Shown here: positions 6,181 to 9,480 of the stretch, in pieces
Numbering within the stretch: the first letter of the stretch is position 1
Layout of the letters: each line of letters begins with the position of its first letter
Assembly: GCA_030655715.1 (NCBI GenBank)
Contig: JAUSPR010000026.1
Location: 1 to 9,480 of the forward strand
Origin: Thermoplasmata archaeon
GTDB lineage: Archaea > Thermoplasmatota > Thermoplasmata > SG8-5
DNA length: 9,480 nucleotides
Direction of reading: 5' to 3'
The notes under the pieces: model-generated
What the model was told of the DNA's origin: nothing
Databases searched by the model: none
Seen by the model: the letters and a program-made list of their open reading frames with translations, nothing else
Position numbers and translations under genes: made by a program

Positions 6181-6705
6181 ATTCCAGAAAAAATCGACGC
6201 CATACCTCTCTATTTCTATGACGGGAAACAATGCGACCCCAAAAAATGCTCCGGTCGGAAGCTAGCAAAATTTGATCTTGCCAAGCAGGTACATAAAATA
6301 TCATACCTTCCGCCAGCTTCGTTAGTTCTGATGCCCACTACCAAAAAAGTAATTTCAAAGGACGACCTGGCAATCGCCAGGAAGTCCGGAGTCGCAGTTC
6401 TAGACCTATCCTGGAAGGCCACTGGTGATGAATTTCCCAGAAGTATCAAAGAATCCAGACAGAGGGCTCTTCCGTTCCTGGTGGCAGGAAATCCAGTGAA
6501 TTACAGCAAGCCGTTCATACTATCGACCGTAGAAGCATTTGCAGCCGCATTGATAATCTTGGGGTATCGACCGCAGGCCGAATTGCTAATGTCAAAATTC
6601 ACATGGGGCCAGACCTTTCTCGATATGAACCGGGAACCGTTCGAGGAATACGAGAAGGCTGAGAATGCGGCTCAGATAATCGAGGCGCAGAGTTTGTTTG
6701 TCTGA
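6181..6705 (+). CDS. tsr3: rRNA aminocarboxypropyltransferase Tsr3 (apparent non-standard start)
   Basis: Tsr3 transfers the aminocarboxypropyl group of SAM to a small-subunit rRNA nucleotide (helix 31 hypermodified pseudouridine in yeast). Family features run through one frame: LYFYDGKQCDPKKCSGRKLAK (10-30, the N-terminal RLI-like cysteine motif), VLDLSWKA (73-80) and the SAM-site segment RALPFLVAGNPVNYSKPFILSTVEAFAAALIILGY (homologues usually read VAANPVNYG). The frame is open back to a TGA at 6169-6171. However, the first in-frame ATG is at 6331, which would delete the conserved N-terminal domain, and no GTG or TTG is available. The start given here, ATT at 6181, is the most upstream plausible codon; ATC 6193 and ATA 6202 are alternatives, or a sequencing deletion hides the true ATG. 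Counted from ATT the protein has 174 residues, normal for the family. It converges with Trm112, 5 bases away. Confidence 0.82.
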   Translation: MPEKIDAIPLYFYDGKQCDPKKCSGRKLAKFDLAKQVHKISYLPPASLVLMPTTKKVISKDDLAIARKSGVAVLDLSWKATGDEFPRSIKESRQRALPFLVAGNPVNYSKPFILSTVEAFAAALIILGYRPQAELLMSKFTWGQTFLDMNREPFEEYEKAENAAQIIEAQSLFV

Positions 6706-6710
6706 TAGTA

Positions 6711-6899
6711 TTACATAGACTTCTGCATCTCTGGCGGCAGCAAATTCGGTATGCCATCCTCAATAGGATAATCAAATTTGCATTTCCCGCATGTTAAAAA
6801 GCCTGCCAGTATCTCTACATCGTTTTCTTTATCGACCTTCAATGTCAGGTCGCCCTTGCACATTGGGCAGCAGATAATGTCCATCATTTGTCGCTTCAT
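6711..6899 (-). CDS. trm112: Trm112-like zinc-binding methyltransferase activator
   Basis: A 62-residue protein starting MKRQMMDIICCPMCKGDL and ending in YPIEDGIPNLLPPEM, the classic Trm112/UPF0434 pattern. C11 and C14 (CPMC) with C37 and C40 (CGKC) make a likely zinc knuckle. Trm112 proteins are small partners that bind and activate SAM-dependent methyltransferases acting on tRNA, rRNA and translation factors, and the neighbouring RNA-modification genes fit that role. The open frame continues to 7208, but the part upstream of 6899 is low-complexity antisense of the TPR gene, and family members begin at this MKR, so I cut there. It is divergent from the TPR gene (94-base gap) and convergent with Tsr3. 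No clear ribosome site is seen. Confidence 0.88.
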   Translation of the reverse strand: MKRQMMDIICCPMCKGDLTLKVDKENDVEILAGFLTCGKCKFDYPIEDGIPNLLPPEMQKSM

Positions 6900-6993
6900 G
6901 TTACCGGCAAGCAATGGTTTTGGATGTTCAAAATGGTTTCTGTCAGGGAAATCCTCATAACCCCCTGCACATATTCCACCACGGGGCGATAAT

Positions 6994-7719
6994 ATGTCCG
7001 TTGAAGAATTGAAGAATCTTGATGTCACGTTGAGCATAAAGGGAACGACCGAGGCCATAATGAAGGCCATTGATACGCTGGGCGGTGGACCTGGCGACAG
7101 CGTGGTTCTGGATGTTATAAACACAAAACTGCTGGAGGTCGATGAAGCATTCGAACGTCCGTTGGATTCTCCAGAGGTTTTTTCAAGGCTCATGGGCATA
7201 GCTGGCAAGGCCGGGAAGAACGACCTGGAAGCCTACTGCCAGGAACAGATTAACATGATCAAGGCGAACGACCTCCATTTCAGGGGCTATACCTGGATGT
7301 ATTACGGTGATTGCGTGAAGGCAACCGACCTGCTGGGTAAGGCTGCCGAACTGGCTCCAAAGCATCCTCTTGCTGCGAAGGACTTAAAGACGGCGCAGAA
7401 ACGGTTGGACAAGGCCCATGAGGACCTGGTGAAGGCCGAGCTTCAGATTGAAAAGAACCCGGACAAATCCGAACCATGGGTAAAAAAGGCAGTCGCGATT
7501 GCAGCAATGGGAAAGCTGGAGGAGGCATTGCCAGTATTTGACAAAGCAATTTCACTGGACCCGAACAACCCGGATGCGCTGGGAAAGAAGGGCGCTGCCC
7601 TGGAAGGTCTGGGCCGGTTCAAGGAAGCAATTCCGTTATTCAACAAGGCCTTGGAGATAAAACCTGCAAGCCAGATTGCCAAGAAAGGTCTCAATCTTGC
7701 TGATTACTTCATGTCCTGA
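6994..7719 (+). CDS. TPR-repeat protein
   Basis: A 241-residue soluble protein. The C-terminal half has two good tetratricopeptide repeats (about 159-190, PWVKKAVAIAAMGKLEEALPVFDKAISLDPN, and 193-224, PDALGKKGAALEGLGRFKEAIPLFNKALEIKP) and one degenerate repeat at about 105-138 (GDCVKATDLLGKAAELAPKHPLA). The N-terminal 100 residues (MSVEELKNLDVTLSIKGTTEAIMKAIDTLGG...) are mostly helical and not recognised; the PEVFSRLMGIAGKAGKNDLEAYCQEQI stretch may be another degenerate repeat. TPRs usually mediate protein-protein contacts, so this is likely an adaptor; no enzyme motif is seen. The ATG is used without an obvious ribosome site, and a convincing TATA box is not visible in the 94 bases separating it from Trm112. 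Confidence 0.85.
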   Translation: MSVEELKNLDVTLSIKGTTEAIMKAIDTLGGGPGDSVVLDVINTKLLEVDEAFERPLDSPEVFSRLMGIAGKAGKNDLEAYCQEQINMIKANDLHFRGYTWMYYGDCVKATDLLGKAAELAPKHPLAAKDLKTAQKRLDKAHEDLVKAELQIEKNPDKSEPWVKKAVAIAAMGKLEEALPVFDKAISLDPNNPDALGKKGAALEGLGRFKEAIPLFNKALEIKPASQIAKKGLNLADYFMS

Positions 7720-7775
7720 GATTTCCCAATAATAGCCACGCATTGAAAGTGTTGCTCTATAATTACAATATACTA

Positions 7776-7798
7776 CTATATCATAATTTATAATATAG
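7776..7798. promoter_or_regulatory. Palindromic operator-like site over the TATA promoter of the small two-gene unit
   Basis: From 7776 to 7798 the sequence is an inverted repeat of 23 bases: 10 of 11 pairs are complementary (only C7782/A7792 fails) around a central T7787, with outer arms CTATAT and ATATAG. TATA element TTTATAATA (7788-7796) lies inside it, centred about 26 bases before the ATG at 7819, so the transcript is probably leaderless. A repressor bound here would block TBP, and the winged-HTH protein encoded downstream is the natural candidate. AT-rich sequence raises the chance of palindromes. Confidence 0.5.
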
Positions 7799-7818
7799 GC
7801 AAATGCATTGTTAGGCCG

Positions 7819-8121
7819 ATGAAACTCACTAGGCAAAAAACATGGGTGCACAAGAACGAGATGGTGGAAAGCCTTGTTCTGGAAAATGCTGGCCGAATTC
7901 GATTTTACAGTCACACTTACATGGTTAGAACCAAGGGCCGTTCCTGGACACCTTATGTGAAGTGGGACAACTGGGACAGGCAACCGCATGTGGATAAATT
8001 TGATGGTTCAGGAGTCCTGGTCGAGCAAAAATCATGCAATGAGAAGAATGCGGAGGAAGTGCTGAAGCTGGTCAAAATTTTCAGAAAAAATCTTCTTTCA
8101 ATGGAGCTGTCTCAATTATAG
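7819..8121 (+). CDS. Small protein of a toxin-antitoxin-like pair (TumE/DUF7718-like, uncertain)
   Basis: A 100-residue protein with a central beta-rich segment: RIRFYSHTYMVRTKGRSWTPYVKWDN (26-51), PHVDKFDGSG (56-65) and a C-terminal helix (EKNAEEVLKLVKIFRKNLL). The order Y...(W)xPYVxWDN...PHxDxFDG followed by a helix recalls the small DUF6516/TumE or DUF7718-type proteins that accompany winged-HTH partners. I recognise the layout rather than a firm motif match, so the family is tentative and toxicity is inferred from context only. No membrane segment or nuclease signature is obvious; W50-D51-N52, H57 and D59 are the best conserved-looking polar residues. The ATG at 7819 follows a TATA box at leaderless distance, and the HTH gene begins 8 bases after the stop. 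Confidence 0.45.
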   Translation: MKLTRQKTWVHKNEMVESLVLENAGRIRFYSHTYMVRTKGRSWTPYVKWDNWDRQPHVDKFDGSGVLVEQKSCNEKNAEEVLKLVKIFRKNLLSMELSQL

Positions 8122-8129
8122 GTGCGAAT

Positions 8130-8570
8130 ATGAAGATTCAAATTGTGAAGAAAAGGAAACCCGCCGATATCGAGGATATGCTCAAGGTATGGGAGAAGAA
8201 GTACGGCTCGCTCACATCCTTGCATCAAAAAGTGCTGATTTCGAAGTGTACTTCACCGGGAATGATGGACGATTATGTGATGTGGAAAAATCTTGCCGAT
8301 GGCGCAGAATTTCATGATATTATAATTCTAAGGGATTCTGAAATTTTCGATGCACTTTCTCCTAGAAGGGTAGAACTTCTTGAATACTTGATGAACAATA
8401 ACCCTAAATCAATTCGAACTCTTGCCACCGCTCTGCATCGAGATTACAAGAATGTCTATGATGATTTGAACGCGCTTTCAAAATACGAACTTATCGACCT
8501 TATCCCGCAAGGCCGAGCACTAAAACCTGCAGCCGCCGCCGCCCGAATTGAAATTACTTTTGAGTCATAA
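8130..8570 (+). CDS. Winged-HTH protein, HVO_A0114-like putative regulator/antitoxin
   Basis: A 146-residue protein whose C-terminal half (about 75-145) is a winged helix-turn-helix: FDALSPRRVELLEYLMNNNPKSIRTLATALHRDYKNVYDDLNALSKYELIDLIPQGRALKPAA...IEITF. The LSPRRxELL, SIRxLAxxLxRDYKNVxxDxxxL and final beta-strand pattern is that of the archaeal HVO_A0114-type DNA-binding family. Residues 1-60 are an unrecognised helical region (PADIEDMLKVWEKKYGSLTSLHQKVL). A ribosome site AGGTG (8120-8124, overlapping the stop of the gene before) lies 5 bases ahead of the ATG, so the two genes are one operon. As the DNA-binding member of a small two-gene unit it is the likely autoregulator, possibly through the palindrome on the TATA box. 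An antitoxin role is inference. Confidence 0.72.
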   Translation: MKIQIVKKRKPADIEDMLKVWEKKYGSLTSLHQKVLISKCTSPGMMDDYVMWKNLADGAEFHDIIILRDSEIFDALSPRRVELLEYLMNNNPKSIRTLATALHRDYKNVYDDLNALSKYELIDLIPQGRALKPAAAAARIEITFES

Positions 8571-8640
8571 TTTACCTTACATACCATAATAGTTGCAAAA
8601 TTATACTGGCGTGGTAATTTACTTTTTATACCATATAGTT
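8571..8640 (+). repeat. Imperfect 23-24 bp direct repeat upstream of the CheF-like gene
   Basis: Copy 1 (8571-8594) and copy 2 (8618-8640) share TTTAC, a variable 5-base block (CTTAC versus TTTTT), ATACCATA and TAGTT, with one extra A in copy 1. Start-to-start distance is 47 bases, between four and five helical turns. They lie between the HTH gene stop (8570) and the TATA box at 8672, so they could be upstream activator or repressor sites. Confidence 0.5.
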
Positions 8641-8671
8641 TTCATAGGGGTAAAATGTGTTGAAATCTACG

Positions 8672-8684
8672 AAATATATTTAAA
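8672..8684 (+). promoter_or_regulatory. TATA promoter of the CheF-like gene
   Basis: AAATATATTTAAA is the clearest TATA-like stretch in the 158-base gap. A start about 26 bases downstream (near 8704) leaves a leader of about 25 bases carrying the ribosome site GAGGG (8718-8722), 6 bases before the ATG at 8729. This gene thus differs from the leaderless genes elsewhere in the window. Confidence 0.5.
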
Positions 8685-8728
8685 CATGAACGTATTACAT
8701 AGATTTATAGAATAATTGAGGGAATAAG

Positions 8729-9241
8729 ATGAAGGCACAGAAATATGAGAATGTAGAATTCGTCATAAACCATGCAGGAGATGACGGTATAAAACTAAGT
8801 CTTATTTGGAGAAAAGGTGGTCTTTATCTTTCATTATCCGGGTTATTTCTGACTGACGGCGCTACATGGTACGAACTCCCGGTTAAAGATCTTGAAAATA
8901 TCACAGTTGTTAGCGACGAGCCCCTGAAGCTCAGATTGCAGATTCCGTCACTTGACATCATGGTTTCCGGCCAGAGAGCTGAACGCCTACTGGCACTCCG
9001 GCATTTCCTGCTGCCGTCGATATCGGATGAAGGCGGCAGCGACAAATTGAAATCACTTTTACGATTCCGCTCCCTCGGGATTGACGACCAGGAATTGCTC
9101 TGCAAACTTCTGAATGTCGAACCGCAAACTGTTGATGATTTGACAGGTATCGCAAAGGAGAAGGGGCTGATTGGCCCGGACGAAAATGTCACAACATCTG
9201 GAAACAAGCTCATCTCTGGAATGACCTCAAAGGAGGGATGA
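8729..9241 (+). CDS. CheF-like (archaeal taxis adaptor) protein, tentative
   Basis: A 170-residue protein with two parts. Residues 1-100 are beta-rich (IKLSLIWRKGGLYLSLSGLFLTDGATWYELPVKDLENITVV...LRLQIPSLDIMVSGQRAERLLALRHFLL), which resembles the N-terminal PH-like part of archaeal CheF (CheF-arch, DUF439). Residues 105-165 look like the small wHTH-like C-terminal part (LKSLLRFRSLGIDDQELLCKLLNVEPQTVDDLTGIAKEKGLI...VTTSGNKLI). CheF links the bacterial-type CheY/CheD/CheC chemotaxis proteins to the archaellum motor. At 170 residues it is shorter than the roughly 290-residue CheF proteins I know of, so it may be a reduced paralogue or a related PH-wHTH adaptor. A GAGGG ribosome site supports the ATG, and the next gene starts right after its stop, so the two are coupled. 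Confidence 0.5.
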   Translation: MKAQKYENVEFVINHAGDDGIKLSLIWRKGGLYLSLSGLFLTDGATWYELPVKDLENITVVSDEPLKLRLQIPSLDIMVSGQRAERLLALRHFLLPSISDEGGSDKLKSLLRFRSLGIDDQELLCKLLNVEPQTVDDLTGIAKEKGLIGPDENVTTSGNKLISGMTSKEG

Positions 9242-9242
9242 T

Positions 9243-9480
9243 TTGAATAACGGTGCCAATGAGTTCAGCAGTTTTGCCGAGACTATCGCATCTCTTGGCT
9301 CATTGACCAAACTGGAATCAGCAGTCGCCACCGCAATCAAAAGTTCGAAAGTTCCCCCGAAGGAAACAAGAAAAATGCTCAAGTGTATGAGTGTCCAGGA
9401 GGCCAGCAACACAGCCTTGTTTCAATTCATGAGGGACCTCTTTGAAAAAATTGGCGTAGGCCAGCTTGAGCTCATCAGGA
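9243..9480 (+). CDS. Hypothetical protein, TTG start, 3'-truncated by window end
   Basis: An open frame runs from TTG at 9243 to the window end (79 codons), reading LNNGANEFSSFAETIASLGS and continuing as helical sequence (TKLESAVATAIKSSKVPPKETRKMLKCM, then ASNTALFQFMRDLFEKIGVGQLELIR). The start is fixed by a strong ribosome site, GGAGGG at 9232-9237, 5 bases ahead; the nearer ATG (9238-9240) is in another frame and meets a stop after two codons. The gene begins 1 base after the CheF-like stop, so it is co-translated and probably functionally linked to it. I do not recognise the family; a taxis or archaellum role would be guessed from position only. Confidence 0.65.
   Translation, partial: MNNGANEFSSFAETIASLGSLTKLESAVATAIKSSKVPPKETRKMLKCMSVQEASNTALFQFMRDLFEKIGVGQLELIR

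Noticed and set aside
6900..7208. N-terminal extension of the Trm112 frame (about 100 extra residues)
   Set aside because: The extension is antisense to the TPR gene, is Ser/Pro-rich low complexity, and Trm112 proteins start at the MKR found at 6899.

Overview
The window looks like a euryarchaeal chromosome segment, most likely from the Thermoplasmatota side. The pointers are a type II (archaeal) glyceraldehyde-3-phosphate dehydrogenase, an archaeal TrmJ-type SpoU methyltransferase, Tsr3, an archaeal Trm112, a CheF-like protein, and promoters with a TATA box 20-35 bases ahead of the start codon and little or no leader. The phylum is an inference; no rRNA or tRNA is present to fix it. All calls come from reading the sequence, without database searches.

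Layout. 1-621 (+): 3' part of a tRNA 2'-O-methyltransferase gene (TrmJ family), followed by a perfect 13-bp hairpin between two convergent transcription units. 747-3143 (-): a visibly AT-richer three-gene cassette read from its own TATA promoter. It encodes a long DUF488 protein, a short DUF488 protein (ATGA overlap) and a 447-residue protein that joins a dual-OB (DuOB) domain, a RecQ C-terminal (RQC) winged helix and a Myb/SANT-like helix-turn-helix, with no helicase motor. This is the most interesting part of the window: it looks like an accessory nucleic-acid transaction or genome-conflict module set between housekeeping genes. 3217-5525 (-): a compact metabolic operon of HAD phosphatase, type II GAPDH and HD-domain phosphohydrolase.

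5526-6993: divergent promoters drive HAD (-) and TrmO (+). TrmO is followed by Tsr3, whose coding frame extends about 50 codons upstream of its first ATG with no in-frame ATG, GTG or TTG. Then comes a small Trm112 gene on the minus strand. Together with TrmJ, four of the genes serve RNA modification or methyltransferase activation. 6994-7719 (+): a TPR protein.

7720-8570 (+): a two-gene unit encoding a small 100-residue protein and a winged-HTH protein of the HVO_A0114 type. It has toxin-antitoxin-like organisation, and a 23-bp near-perfect palindrome lies on its TATA box. 8571-9480 (+): a regulatory region with a 23-24 bp imperfect direct repeat, a CheF-like gene with a leader and Shine-Dalgarno site, and a coupled TTG-start gene that runs off the window.
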